Positions 11,745-25,300 of a DNA stretch of 64,000 nt are shown one piece after another; the stretch's first letter is position 1, and each line of letters opens with the position of its first letter. A program made the translations under genes and the position numbers. Source of the stretch: Carya illinoinensis (lineage: Eukaryota; Streptophyta; Magnoliopsida; Fagales; Juglandaceae); the NCBI RefSeq assembly GCF_018687715.1, contig NC_056760.1:42531001-42595000 (forward strand). The letters are read 5' to 3'. The notes beneath the pieces are model-generated. The model saw only the letters and a program-made list of their open reading frames with translations, was not told the DNA's origin and did not search any database.

Positions 11745-11880
11745 TGTCATTTGGATTGAGAAATCTTCTTAATCTATCGTATTTCATCTCATCATTATAA
11801 TTATTTTAAATTTTCATATAAAATATAATAAATAATCAATTTTTTCAAATCTCAATATAACTTTTAATCTTCTCTCTTCG
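11745..11880. repeat. AT-rich dispersed repeat (TTTCATCTCATCATTATAA family), copy 1
   Basis: The sequence TTTCATCTCATC, AAATTTTCATATAAAATATAAT and TCTCAATATAAC recurs in variant or inverted form near 18045, 19590, 29890, 30240 and 35330. It is probably a non-autonomous DNA element or MITE. The rest of the spacer 10790-12126 shows nothing recognisable. Confidence 0.45.
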
Positions 11881-12126
11881 TGCTATCCCTTTTGCATGGT
11901 AGTGCCAAGAAATCTTATAAATGTTACTCAAATGGAGAGAGGGATCAATGATTATCAAACATGATTGTTTTTTAGTGAACACAACGTAGATTCATTCTGA
12001 AGCTTACATTCACGTGCAACGTACGAAATCATGCATGTTTTTTGCCTAGGATATTGGTTTGGTTAGGGTCTAGTCTTATAGTTTCACATGTATTGCAAAT
12101 TTCATCGATTACATATGCCTTGTAAT

Positions 12127-12250
12127 CTAGTTGATCTGAGTTACAAGCGATTTGCAGACCTCGGGTGCACCGCTGCCTTTGTATGCCTTGCAGACGTATG
12201 CTGCAAAATTTTGATACTCCTGCATTATGGATAGCAGCCATATATTGATG

Positions 12251-12285
<35 letters not shown>

Positions 12286-14113
12286 GGGGGATGTTTAATA
12301 GATTAATTAGGGACTAACCTCTTGGAGTGGATGATTATTCACCACCACCCATGGCACAAATGTATGGGGGGGATTTAGACGGGCAGTTTCATCAGCATAC
12401 TTCTGCACAAGCTGCATATCAATTTCCTTTTAGACCTCACCATTTAGAGTATAGGAGAAAGCAGCATGTCTCATTCCTTATTGTATATTAAGAAATTTAA
12501 AAGTAGAATACTGAATGGCTTCTGAGATCAACAAATCAGTTAGGAAGTAAAAGCTAGGACAATAAGACCAAAGGGTAATGAAAAAAATAAAAAATAAATG
12601 AAACCAACCCTTGTTCCATTTCCACTAATATAGCAATCCAAAACGGGTTTCTTGGGCAACCCCAGAGAGTTGAAACAACTTTTCCAGTCTTTTTCCCTTC
12701 CTTCAATGGCTAGAAATTCAAAGCAGTATATCAAAGCGTAATGCTTGTTCTGCAATGGAGAATTAGCAATTGAAAGAGAGCTTCAGAACCACATTATGCA
12801 AGAAGTCATGTCTCAGGCTTCGAAAGTAACTTTGTAAAGAGCAAAGTTCTTTGAGAGACAATGCTGATGACTTCTGAATGGATGGAAGATTGGTATCTGA
12901 TTTAGTTATGAACTTCAGAGTAATATGGAATAGAAAGCAGCCATACCACATTTTGCAAGACGTCAATGGCACAGGCTTCCAAAGTATTGAGTATGCATTC
13001 ATCCGGGCCATGCTACAAAATATTGTCAAAATTCAAATCCAAAATGAGAAACAATCATATCTAAAGATTAAACAGGGTTGTATTGAATGTAATGTCAAAC
13101 ATTTTCATTGATGGAGGTGACATGCCACAGTAACTCTGCCGGTGGCAGTAGGGGCCGTAGGGCATCATCTGCTAGGCTGGATAAATTATATGGGTGCCAA
13201 AACATTGGGAATGGAGTAGCTGAGCAGCAAAGAATACATTCCAAAGGTCATGAGGACAAAGAGGGAGGGCCCATATATTGCTAATGAGTGAAGTATGAAC
13301 TTCACTGTAATGTCATGGGACTGAACCTAATGGTCCCATTTTTTTTATTTGCTTTTATTTACTGCAATGTAATGTTTGTTTTGAAATATTTATTGGGATC
13401 CTCCGCCCCCTCTTAGTGTACTTTTTTTCTTTTAATTTCTAATCTACTTTGACCATGGAAAATTTTAGGACTTCAATTGGAGCTTCATCGACCAGTACAA
13501 TCCCTGTTTGGTTGCAGAGAAAACCATTCAACTGATCATAACACACTTCTTAGTTGAATTTCACTTTGGGCAACTTATTGTTTAAGCAATCAAAACTCTA
13601 TTTTTTCCTATTTTCCAACAGCTTTTTCAGCAACCAATAATGGAAACCTCATACTTCTGAGCAGAATAAACTATGCACAGTCAAGTCTGCTAGGAATATA
13701 CATCTGAAGGAAAAAGAACGTCTCTGAGAGAAATCCCGGAGTAAACAAGTTCTAAAACAGCTATTCTCATATGAAGTCTAATAAAAACCAAAATGGGGAT
13801 GAGAATATGTAACCTGACAAACAATGCTATTGCTAGATTTATTGATGTAAGAGTTGCCCCAGGGAACTAGCCTGAGATTGATGATGTTGATGAGGTCCTC
13901 GTAGAAGACTCCCGTGAGGTTTTTCACTATGAAAGTTGCGCAAAATGGACACAACGTATCATAGTAGAGAGATAGATTAACCTTCTGAGAATAAGTAGCA
14001 GAGACCTTGAGAGAATCATCAGTTGGGTAAGCAGGAATGGCGTGAAAAGAAGATAGGAGTAAGGACCAGAAGAAAACTATTACACATGTGAAGAGAAAAT
14101 TGGGAGCAGTCAT
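12127..14113 (-). CDS. GILT-type thiol reductase, copy 1 (gamma-interferon-inducible lysosomal thiol reductase family)
   Basis: GILT enzymes reduce disulfides in the secretory or vacuolar system. Five exons, 13814-14113, 12947-13012, 12609-12749, 12319-12411 and 12127-12219, give 230 residues with every junction in phase 0. The start at 14113 yields a hydrophobic signal peptide (residues about 5-25); the frame is open upstream but adds no conserved sequence. The active site CPFC lies at residues 55-58 in LSLYYDTLCPFC. The family signature CQH-G-x2-EC-x2-N-x4-C is formed exactly across the exon 1/2 junction (CQHGPDECILNTLEAC). Later exons hold CYISGNGTR, PPHTFVPWVVVNNHPLQE and the Cys-containing VCKAYKG tail. 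A GA tract (12254-12284) lies in the last intron and supplies a pyrimidine tract to the transcript. The gene is paralogous to the one at 16533-18982, with the same exon plan. Confidence 0.93.
12254..12284. repeat. (GA)n microsatellite in intron 4 of the first GILT gene
   Basis: About fifteen GA dinucleotides, followed by a short G-rich stretch. In the minus-strand transcript it reads as a CU-rich tract upstream of the last exon. Confidence 0.9.
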
Positions 14114-14759
14114 TTTGTTTGAGAGCGGATACGGTACTGGAGGCTTGTCTAGGAGGTTGTGCATGTATTTATAGTTTGAGCAAGCTCTGCTTTTCAAAGT
14201 GTCATGTGAAATTTCGTGTCCCTTTCCTACTAATTCTTCAGTGCAGGAGTTCAATTCCTGAGATTGAGGTTTCTTATTGAGAGATAATAATACGGGTATA
14301 TACACACTGGTTCGTAAAGAACAAGGAATTATTTATATTTTAAATGATTTAAGCCATGAACTACTTGGTTCATGGATGAACTCTTTCAATGTGGTCCAAA
14401 GAAGCTTCCTCCGTACATAACTGCTGAGATCAACACTTTCACGAGAGAATTACCATTTTAAGATGCAACAGAGCTTTCTCTGCAATGTTTCGACCACAAT
14501 GAGGAGAATTCCAGGCGGCTTGAATGTAGTAGCAGACAAGACTTAAAAACATATAATTATACGTCGGATCAAAGTTATCTATGAATGCTATGCTTTTGTT
14601 AATTGATGTGTGCAATAAAAATGCTTGTTAAACAAGTCATGTCTTGGACTAACATTAAGACTTAAGACTTGTGATGACTACAACATTTCATTAATGCTGA
14701 AGTCTTGAAATAATGTGTCGATGGTTTAAAAATTACATAACAAGCCGGAAGAGAAGAAA

Positions 14760-15420
14760 AAGTCATTCCTAACCTACTAAGGTGATACGAGCCTTGAATG
14801 GAGTGGTCTAGTGCCTCGAGTAGCGGTCTAGTACTATTGTACAGTGTCGGTGTGTACGTTCATGGCGGTAAAAGGAAATAAGTGCAGAGAAAATAAAAAA
14901 GATGGACACACATATTTACGTAATTTGGCATAATACTTACGTTCACGTACTTTTGAAGAGGAGGAATTTACTATAATATTCTTATATACAGTCTCTTATT
15001 CCTCACTATACAATGATAGTTTTGGATACGTTTATTAGAGATGAACACCCGTGCTAGAGCTCTTTGTCTAGAGATTGAATGTGGAGTTAAAAGAAGAAGA
15101 GAAAACTAGAAAAGAAAGGAAATCCCGTGAAGAAGAGGAGCCTACCCCTTTTAAGTTAAGAGCTGTATCTGCGTACCGTCCTTTCCTCTAAAACGCCCAT
15201 ATCTTTTGACCTGCTGCCCCCATGCCTTCCTAACAATCTTGCTAATAGCCCATCTTACCACCTAATAGCTCATGCCTCCTCTCTCATCTTATGTCTTTTT
15301 ATCCTCTGGCAACCAACTAGTGGGCTGTGCCTGATCGTTGGGCTTGGGATTTTCCCCTCACATGATGCTTAGACAAGAAAAATTGCTGTTTTAGAAGAGG
15401 AATCTCAACTAATGCTTGAA
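14760..15420. other. Possible retroelement remnant in the GILT spacer
   Basis: The sequence around 14880-14950 (GTGCAGAGAAAATAAA, then ACACATATTTACGTAATTTGG) resembles the interior of plant LTRs, and the segment has a promoter-like or leader-like composition without an open frame. No ends or repeats could be set. The rest of the 14114-16532 spacer is AT-rich, with no gene seen. Confidence 0.25.
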
Positions 15421-16532
15421 CAGTCTGATTGGCAATTGCAAATCTTTTTCTTTAGCATTGTTGTTGATATCGAACAACTTATGGAATAGATTTCTATATC
15501 AATTTGTTGTGTCAATAAGCAGATTGTACAGAAATCGTCTATTTTTTCAATTTCTAGAACGTAATAAAATACTTACAGAAATATAATATATCAGCCTAGG
15601 AAAACTTTATTTATAAGCTGACATAGATAATACGTAGCAAAATACTTATTTGATTTAATTTAATTATAAAAAAATTAAAATTTTAAATAAAATATTACAA
15701 TATAAATAATGTGAACGACATGTTTTAAATACCGACTTACAAATAAAACTGTACTCAAATCTTTTTCCCCATTGTTGAATCTCTAAATTTCCATGAAAAA
15801 AGAAGGGAAAAAGCAAAGCAAATGACCCTCTTCGTGGTGTTTTTTTTTTTTTTTTGGTTCCAAATGAATCCAAGTTCGCTGAGAAAGCCATTTGGGTAGT
15901 TTTGGATTGTCAATACCCTCCAAACGAGAGAGACACTGCATCTTCTTTGAAAGACTGTAAATATGTTGACATTACATGTATACTGGCAGGTTTGAACAGG
16001 ATTCTGGAAAATGACAGATGTATAATCATTTTCCTTTACATAATCATATTTTAAATAAAGGATTTTCTTTACACCGAGATCCTTCCAGCCCACTCGTACT
16101 TGGTCACATCCCGTCGAAATCCTTTTGCTCCCTTTTTCTAAAGAAGACAAGTGACAACCCACAAGTTTTTTTCATCATTGTAAAGAAGGAAAAAAAATAT
16201 TTTATCTCATTCTATACGGCTCAGGGAATCATACCAAATCCCAATTTGAAACAGAACCGTGAAATGTGAATTTTGAAGGGATAAATCAGACTTCCAAAAA
16301 GCTAAATCATCACTCATCATCACATGTTGCCTATTTGTCATTCATAGAAATAGGCCAAACCAGTACAGAGATGTAAAAACTTGTTGGGCCATATATAACT
16401 TCAATCAAGAAGAGAGTATTAGAACAGTATGAACTCAGCCAATAAATAATCATTAAGGCATTAGGTGGACCAGCCATGATAATAAAAAGTTTTGAATTGA
16501 CGTAGATTTTAATGAATCATGAATCACTCTGT

Positions 16533-18982
16533 TCATCCCCGTTGTGTCCAAGAATCGTTTGCCGGTTTTGGGATCATCTCCTTTCCTGTTGCTGATGATG
16601 TAAAGTTTCTTGCTTCATCTGCATAGCAAACTGGATGGAGGGAATTTGCTTTCTCGGTCGAATCCATTTGAAACGAAAGTGATCTGCAGGCCTCAGGTCT
16701 AGGATTGCCTTTGTAAGCCTTGCAAATATAGGTCATAAAATTTCCATAGTCCTGCCTCAAGAAAGATACCATTCAGAAAAGAGCTAAAAAAAGTGTCTAG
16801 AGCAATGTTGCTTTTCATTCTTCATCATAATGATTAATATGATAAATTTTAAATGATTTTATGGGTCTCTACAACTAAAAGTAAAAGACATTGAAAATAA
16901 AATGTGATATGATTGAAGATAACAAAATTAAGAGTAAAGAACAACATTTCTCGAAGGCCAAAGACCAAATATTGACCAACCTCTTGGAGTGGTTGATTAT
17001 TCACGACAACCCATGGAACAAATCTATGAGGTGGATTAAGCTGAGAAGTTTCCGTAGCATGTTTTTGTTCAATCTGGTGATCAAAATAAATATGGATTTA
17101 GCTAATGAAAAACAATGAAACAATGAAGAGTGGACCAAACATGCTATTAGCAAGTGAAACTAACCCTGTTTCCATAGCCACTATTGTAGCAATCTATTGG
17201 TACCGTTCCCAAACCTGTCATATCAAAGCAATTGGTCCACTCATTCTGTTTGCCCTCCAAGGTGAGACGTTCAACGCAGTGTATAAATCGAAAATGCCTG
17301 ACCTGCATCAGACTCAAATTGATACCAAAACATATACAGGTCAGCAAACATGTTTCATTTTCAACTATAATCATAAGCTCTTGTGCTAACTTATCAACCA
17401 TGCCAAAAGCTTGCGTTTATTTAAAAAAAAAGGGGATATTAATCATTTCGCACCACCAGAAAATTCGTTACAAAGCAATCAAACATACAATCTCTCACAG
17501 TTTTAGGTATCATGAAAAGGTATAACAGATTCCATTTCCACCCCTATTTATTAAGTTTGGATCCATTTCTTTGATTTACAAACATGAAAATTAGTATCAC
17601 TAGTCAGTCAGTAGGGTCACTGAAGATCACAATCAAAGGTTGAATATTGAAGAAACAAAAAAAAAAAACCCCCGATACTAAAGGCATTGGAGGGCCTTAC
17701 CACATCAGGATAGATGGTAATGGTGCAGGCTTCAATGGTGTTCAGCAAGCATTCATCTGGCCCATGCTGCAAAATTGGTAAAAATGGATATTAATTGAAA
17801 TAAATATAATTTTTTTGCTGTATGAAATATATCTAATTACAGCACATACATAATGAACATCTTTGTTGTTTGTTTGTTTGCTTTTACTAAATCAGTTGCT
17901 TCTGTTTATTTTTAATACCTAATGGCTCGTGCAGGGGGCCCATAATAATTTAAAGGCCACCATGAATTGTCCGGTGCCCTGTCAGTCTAGACGTATTAAA
18001 GTTTACACAGTGAACCTCCAGAACAGAAAACTTAGGATTGGCCACTTGAGAATTTTAAATTTTAATATATTGTTTTAAAATTTAAAAAAAATTAAGAAAA
18101 ATTTGAATTATTTATTATATTTTATATGAAAATTTGAAAAAATTATAATAATAAAATAAAAATTTTGAATTTGAGATGAGAATTTTGTAGGGCCAAATCA
18201 AAGGTTAATCTAAATCATTAATTATTATTACTATAAATAGAGTTGAAAGAAAATAATTTTATAGTGCGTTTTATTTTATGTTTCTGCATAATGCATGTAA
18301 CGTGTAGCAGTTATTATATCGATTTTTCTCTTTTATGAAAATTTATAGTAATTATATCCACAACTTCTGAGGATCTCTCTGTAAAGATTAGAACCTACAA
18401 TTTGTTATCCACCATTTTGTTAACACAAAGTGATCAAAGACATATCAATTAACTACAAATCAACGGATTTATTACGCAAGTTAATAGAACATATGATAAT
18501 TGTTTGGTGATTCACTCGTTTGAGTTTCTAATCAATTATCGATTCGGAAAGGAAAATAAAAATGAGTACAAGAACAGGACAATTAGCTGCTGCTTGTGCT
18601 TTCTTCCCACTATTAAGATTAATTGAAATGTAATACTTGAAAACTAAATAAACAATCCCAAATGAATATATGTATACACACACACAGAGGAGGAATATGA
18701 CGATGATGGAGAAGGAGAAGTGACCTGGCAAACGAAGTTGCCGTCCGATTGGATCCAGGCATTGCCCCACGGGATCATCCTGAGATTGACGACGGAGATG
18801 AGGCCGTTCTGGAAGATCTTCACCAGATAACTCACTATGAAATTCGCACAGTAAGGACACAGAGTTTCATAGTAAAGCGAGACGGTGACTTTGTCGGACG
18901 AAAGAGAATAGGTTGGGGTAGTGAACGAAACCAAGATGTTCATCAGAACAAGGGTAGTGAGAAATCGTCTACAAGCAGCCAT
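16533..18982 (-). CDS. GILT-type thiol reductase, copy 2
   Basis: Five exons, 18725-18982, 17701-17766, 17165-17302, 16981-17073 and 16533-16751, give 257 residues, all junctions in phase 0. A signal peptide spans about residues 6-25. The redox motif is CPYC at 42-45 (VSLYYETLCPYC). The signature CQHGPDEC-x2-N-x4-C is again split by intron 1 after CQ. Conserved blocks follow: LEGKQNEWTNC, IDCYNSGYGNR, PPHRFVPWVVVNNQPLQE and YICKAYKG. The last exon is longer than in copy 1, adding roughly 40 residues of unfamiliar tail. It is a tandem paralogue of the gene at 12127-14113, both transcribed leftward. Its promoter faces the unassigned unit at 20.3 kb. Confidence 0.93.
18045..18190. repeat. AT-rich dispersed repeat, copy 2 (in GILT copy 2 intron 1)
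   Basis: It contains TGAATTATTTATTATATTTTAT and TTGAGATGAGAATTTTG, the hallmark blocks of this family. It sits in the long first intron. Confidence 0.45.
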
Positions 18983-19589
18983 TTGCTATGGGTCTCCTCT
19001 ACTTCTGTCGAACTGCGTACTGTGAAAGAATTTGATTGGGGAACTCTGCGAGAATAATACCAAACGATTGGAATTCGCTTGTGCCGCTGCTCCAACGAAC
19101 GTTACAGTGGCAAGTCCGATGCGTTGCTCAACTTTTTATTTATTCTTTCTGTGATTGAATTTCCAAGATATTCTCTTCTTTTCTTCAGTGACCCTTTTTC
19201 TATCTTCCACAGAACAGAAGACGAGGTGCGTCCCAAGGAAGGAGTGGCCTCCACATATCCAAGAGTCTCGCTTTTAAAGCTGTCTGAGCCTGAGCTCCAG
19301 CGTCCTCCACAAACTTTTGTCTTCTGCCTTCTTCTTTTTCCCTGCTAAATTGTGCTTGTCTCAAGCTAATTCTCATGGCTTCTAATGATATATTTTTAAT
19401 AATTATATTTATCTAATTTTTAATTACATAAAATTTTAAAAATTATCATTAAATACTCTCGAGTTTCGGTTAGGTCCACTAAAATTTTACTAAAAACATT
19501 CTGCTTAAAAAATATATAGACAAGATTGTTTTAAGTATAATAAATAAATTTACTTTTACATCATTCTCTCATGTGCACTTTGGGTATTC

Positions 19590-19745
19590 AGTTGAGAGGA
19601 GATAATTTTAAATAAAAATTAAAAATTAAATAAAATATTGTTAGAATATTATTTATTATTATTTTAAAATTAAAAAAAATTAAATTATTTATTATATTTT
19701 ATGTAAAAATTTAAAAAATTATAATAATAATATGAGATGAAACGG
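19590..19745. repeat. AT-rich dispersed repeat, copy 3
   Basis: TTGAGAGGAGATAATTTTAAAT, AAATATTGTTAGAATATTATT and ATATGAGATGAAACG match the family consensus seen elsewhere in the window. The spacer 18983-20340 is otherwise AT-rich with no gene. Confidence 0.45.
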
Positions 19746-20339
19746 TCATCTGTCTTATCTATTCATTTTTTAATCAATATATCGAATAAATTTCTAACAA
19801 GACATTAACCAAAGTCATCAAAAACTACTTAATAATAGCTATGATTGTAATGTATCCTTTACACTGCTTATTAATTACTCTTAAAATCCTTTATTTTGTT
19901 TAGAAAAGGGAAATGATATTTATAATAATAAAATGTATAAATCTCACTTATTTAATTTAAAAAAAATGAATAAATATTAAATTTATATTAAAAAAATTAA
20001 TATTTTAATAATAAATCCCTATAACTATATCTAAAAAGTTGCCGGCCTTAACCTCACCGTTCCTCAACATATAAGCAAGAACGTGATGATCTTGGTCCGA
20101 AAGCGGATGTAAACCTACATATAAGGAAGGGCCTTTCAGCTCGATGGGGTTTTTGTCAGAGTGGGCTTATAATAGATGAAAGATTGAGCCCAAAGAGCCC
20201 AGAATCCACCATAACCATCTACTTTGAACTTTCCCTACTGACCTGTGTCTTCCCAGAAGGGCATCCATAATAATCCATATCAATATACTCCAAGTTCCAC
20301 CACTTGGATATCTGGTACAAGAGACCTCTAATCCCCATC

Positions 20340-21880
20340 ACTCTCGTCGACCTCCTATCCATCACGAATCGGTTTTACTCAAAATTACAAACCCCACAAG
20401 TTTTCTTCACGCACACACAAACACAGACACACTCTTTCTTGAATCATAGGCAACCGGCGGATCGGTAAGAACTCCCCCTACTTATTTTCATTGATATGTT
20501 CTGAAAAATGTTATCTTTTATTTATTTATCCTCTGTTAGAATATGACCACATCCAAACAAATGCATACCAAAAGATCTCATGTATGTCCATACAGCTGGT
20601 GTTTCACTGTTTCTCCTTTTTTTTCGTTGTTTTGGTCTCTTTTGAGTCCAACAGGTACAAGATTAATGTCGATGGATAGGGGACGGAACACATCATTATG
20701 TCCTGTATCGACTTATCTTCTGTTAAAAGGAAGGGGAGGCTCAACAGGAGCTAATGCTTTCTTCATTAGGGGTGAATGTAAGTCGTGATAATTAGTCAAC
20801 TATTGGAGGATGCTTCGGGAAAAAAACTCCAAAAAAGATGAATGCCATTTATTTCTGAGGATCAATACTCTGTTAATTCTCTCTCTGTTTGTGTCCATTT
20901 GAATGGTATTGCTACATGTCTGGAACTGTTCATCAAACTAATGTCATGTTTGTGTGTGTACTGTGAGGCAGATACCAATTGGTTAAAATTATATCTGGGT
21001 TAAGGCCATGGCCCATGGAAGTTTTTATGTGTAGAAGAAGCAATGGATCAGATAACATGTGGTGGGGAGTGCTGTCCTCTTGATTCATACATCAAGCATT
21101 GGAATAAAGATGTCAAGGTAAATACTTGCTTCTACTACAGGTTTTCAATTAATTTTTCTGCTTGTTTGAGCTGAAAAATACTAAAATAGCAAGGGGCTAA
21201 AACTAACGATCTTGCTTGATAATCTTGGAACATTTGAGTGCATTAATTGATAGAATCTGCTTGGTTAATTAACCTGACTGATACGACATCTTATAGGATT
21301 ATCTTTTTTGCCGAATCTGAATTGGTAAATAGTTCAAAAAAATTCCCTTGGGAAGTTCAAACAAATATAGTATTTGCATACTGTAAAACCTTAGTTTATA
21401 GGTGCATATTCCCCTGTAATCTCTATCACCCACTGGAGTTTCTTTTTTAGCAGAGAATGTTTAGGATTTTCTACAACCTTAGCATCCAAGTTCAAAACAA
21501 GTGGGATTGGACAGTCTCTGGTTTCAGTATCGTAATGGAGAAAGTCCAGGCTGATTCTGCTGCAAGGGAAGCCGGCAAGAAAGCGCGAAGGGAGGCACAG
21601 AAGAGAGCTGAGGCGGAGAAAGACCTTCTCCGGTCCAGTTCATGTGGCAAGCAAATTTGTCATGTTCTGGACCATCTTTTTGCATTGAACTACATGTTTT
21701 TCTCTCGTCAAAGTAGGAGTCATTACACCTTGGATCAGTCGGATTCTGGTACTAATGCAAGAATATACTTTTGTTTGTATGGGAGGATGGCAAAATTAGA
21801 TGAAAAATTCGCTTTTTTAGAGCAATTTATTATTATTAGTATCATTTTATTTTATTTTTTAGAGCAATTTTATCATTAGT
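20340..21880 (+). other. Possible spliced transcription unit of unknown function
   Basis: A leader-like first exon seems to end at 20465 (donor GTAAGA). A second exon, about 20657-20767, encodes a short frame starting MSMDRGRN and ends at a strong GTAAGTC donor. A third exon begins near 20971 after TGAGGCAG; that frame stops quickly, but a new ATG at about 21042 opens MDQITCGGECCPLDSY and runs to a GTAAAT donor near 21119. Joining to an acceptor near 21454 keeps the frame and leads into a charged helix, MEKVQADSAAREAGKKAR and onward. I recognise no family. It could be a noncoding leader, a decayed gene, or upstream exons of the gene at 22333. Confidence 0.25.
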
Positions 21881-22332
21881 TTGGTAACTTGGGTTATTTG
21901 GCAGGTGAACCTACTGACCAATTTTCTTACTCTTTTTCCTTTTAAAATGAATATTAGTATTTGTCCTCTCTCGTTCCATGAAAAATAAACACATTTCTAA
22001 AATGGCTAATCATTTAACCGGATGTAAAACAAGATTTTCGAAACACCAAGCTCGATCTACGAGACAATTTCCGAGAATTTCCAGCGACGTACTAGTACGA
22101 GGAACAGGATGCTTTCCGTTAATATTATAATATTTTCACCGGGGTGTTACGTGTGATCTGCTAATAGGGGCGAAAAGGCTTTCACGAGACAGCAACTGCA
22201 AAATACGTGTAACGAGATCTCAGCTTCTCCCTATGTATGCGACTCTTTGGACGAGGACATTTGTCCCCTTGCCTATTCTGAATGCGATAAATATCAAGTC
22301 TGAGTGCGAAAAATATCAAGTCCTGGAGCCCA

Positions 22333-25300
22333 ATGGGAAAAATTCCCGAACCAGAGAGACTGAACACAGGGAAGGAAAGTAAAGAGAAACAAGATAACAG
22401 AAGGGCCGGGAAAATGGAAGATGGTCTACTAGGAGCTGAAAGCCTGGAGCATTCCATGAACCTCACTCCAAAAGGAGGCTCCAAAGAGGTAGATGATCGT
22501 AAAGAAGAAGATGATAAGAAAGAAAATGAAGCTAAAGGAGGAGAAGAAAGGCCAAGTGGATTTATAAACCATCTTCTCTCTAACTTGGTGTCTGGAGGGG
22601 AAGGTCAAGAAGAAAAGGCAGGTGAAAAAGTTGATGAAGAGAAGAGAGGCATCGTGAGTGAGGAGGGTGTTGATCATGAAGATAAGGGAGGTGGGTTTAT
22701 AAGCCATCTTATCTCCAACTTGGTCTCTTCTCATAGTCCGAAAGCAGGGAAAGATAGGGAACAAAAGGTGGAAGCTTTCGAAGGTGACAATGGGGGCTCT
22801 AAAGCAGAGGAAGATGCAGGTAGTGATAGTAATGGTGTAGGGCTCCGGAAAGGGAAGTCAAAAGAGAAGAGTGGTGGTGGAGGTATCATCGAAAACCTAG
22901 TCTCCCACTTGCCTGCTCCACTTCAAGGTAAATCCTTTTAGCCATTATGCATTTACGGCAATGTTTTTGGTAAAATCAACCAAATAAAGAACCATTTACA
23001 ATTTTCTTTTTTAATGTGACTTGATATTCCAATTTTCAACATTTTTATGGGATGCTGTCAGATATGAACTTCATATTTCGTCCGAGACTTGGGACTCGTT
23101 TTGAGTTCTCTGACTCAGTGTTTCCGAGGGTTTTATTATCTTTATTATGATGAAGATAATCTTATGGCAAACGGACGGAGATTACAAATTCCAAGAATAT
23201 ATCTTGGCAACCCCGGGGGACAACCACCCCTATATAAAGCAACTGAGCAACACAAAATCATGCTAGACCATTAGAACAGATCCACAGAACAAAGCCAAGA
23301 GCACCCATAACCCGTGTCTTCTTAACAAACCTATAGCATTAACAAGGCCCATGTACGCATCAATAGCAGCAGAAGCAATAATCTAGCAATTCTTAACAAA
23401 ACCTGCATATTAGTAAGAATGTTCCCAGCCCCAGTAACCAGTCAAGATACAACAGTCAACACACATTGACCTGATACGCATCAATAAAATAGGCAGTGGC
23501 TCCCCTTCATCCAAGAGACAGACATCCACTAAAATAGCTCCTTTATCCCTACTGAGTAAAATATATATATATTTTTTAATAATTAATAAGAATTTTATTA
23601 TCATGAATAGGCATAGCCCAAGTACACAGAAAGTAAACAAAGGAAATACTTACTACACTCTAGAAAACAGGAAAACTAAAACAGAAATAAGTTCAGTACA
23701 TTCTCATCATTCCTTACGAAGATCTTGCCCACAAACTCAAAGTAGAAAAGAAAAAGTTTCGAAAATCTTCAAAAGAGCTCTCCTTGTCTTCAAAACATCT
23801 TCCATTTCTTTCTAGCCATAGATCCCACATTAAACACAAAGGAATCATTCTCCACCTGGCCGCCAACATCTTTTCTCACCTCATAACAACGCCAACATGT
23901 AAGAAGCTCCACTACTTCCTTAGGCATCACCCAAAATAAACATGTCCGACCAATAACCTCATACCACAGAGTTTGCCAGCTCACAATGTAAAAAAATATG
24001 ATTTACAGATTTTCCATCCTTCTTGCACATGACACACCAATCGGCTATACACAAACCGCGTTTTCTAAGATTATCTGTAGTCAATACTTTCCCTAGAGCA
24101 ACCACCCAACTGAAGAACGCCACCTTAGTAGGTACCTTTGCCCTCCAAATGCTTTTCCATGAAAATACACAGCCAAAATGACAATTAAGCACCTTATAAT
24201 AAGAATTGATTGAAAACCTGAAATTTCCAGCATAGTCCCACAATGGCCTATCCTCTCTTCCCTGCATCACTTTTAAATTATACATCATTCCCAAAAAATC
24301 TGAAACAACATTAACTTCCTAGTCATTTGGATTTGTAATAAAGTCAACTTTCCATAAAATATTATTATCTGTACATTGAAGATAATCTGCCACAGAAACA
24401 TTTTGATTCCTTGCCAGCCTGTAGAGAGATGGAAAATCTAATTTAAGAGTTGATTCCCCACACCAAATTTCATGCCAAAAGAGAGTCCTCTTCCCTCCCC
24501 CCACCTTAAATTTAATATGTTTAGAAAACTCCCCCCAACCTTTCCTAATAAACTTCCATAAACTCACCTCATATGCTCCTCTAACTTCTTTAGAACACCA
24601 ATCCCCCCACCCACTCCCATATGTAACATCAACAACAATCTTCCATAAAGCATCTCTCTCTTTGTGACATCTCCAAAGTCATTTCCCAAGTAGTGCTTAT
24701 TAAACAGCCTCAAATTTCTAACCCCCAATCCTCCACAAAAAACTGGTTGACAAACCTTGTTCCAACTAACCAAATGAAACTTCTTTTCCTCTCCTTTTCC
24801 TTCCCATAAGAAATTACGATAGATATTCTCAATTCTCCTAGCAACCCCAGCTGGCAAATGAAAAAGTGAAAGAAAATACGTGGAAAGATTAGACAATATA
24901 CTCTTTATCAAAGTAATTTTTCCCCCTTTAGACAAATATATATTTTTCCATCTAGCCAACCTTTTCTCGATCTTCTTAATCCCAATCCCATGTCAAAACA
25001 GATTCGTGAGAAGCACCCAATGGAAGACCAAGATACTTAAGCAACAGTGCAGCAATCTTACACTCCAAAATATTAGCCAAATCTGAAATATTGCCCAGCA
25101 CCCACATGAACAATTTCATACTTGTTTAAGTTAATCCTTAGGCCCGAGACAGCTTCAAAACATAAGAACAATGCTCTCAAAGATCGAATATGTTCTTGGT
25201 TGGGCTCGCTGAAAATCAATGTGTCATCGGCAAAAAGACGACGAGATAATTTAATGCTATTCCTTTCCTCATTTCCCACCCGACAAGTGCCTTCCTTCAA

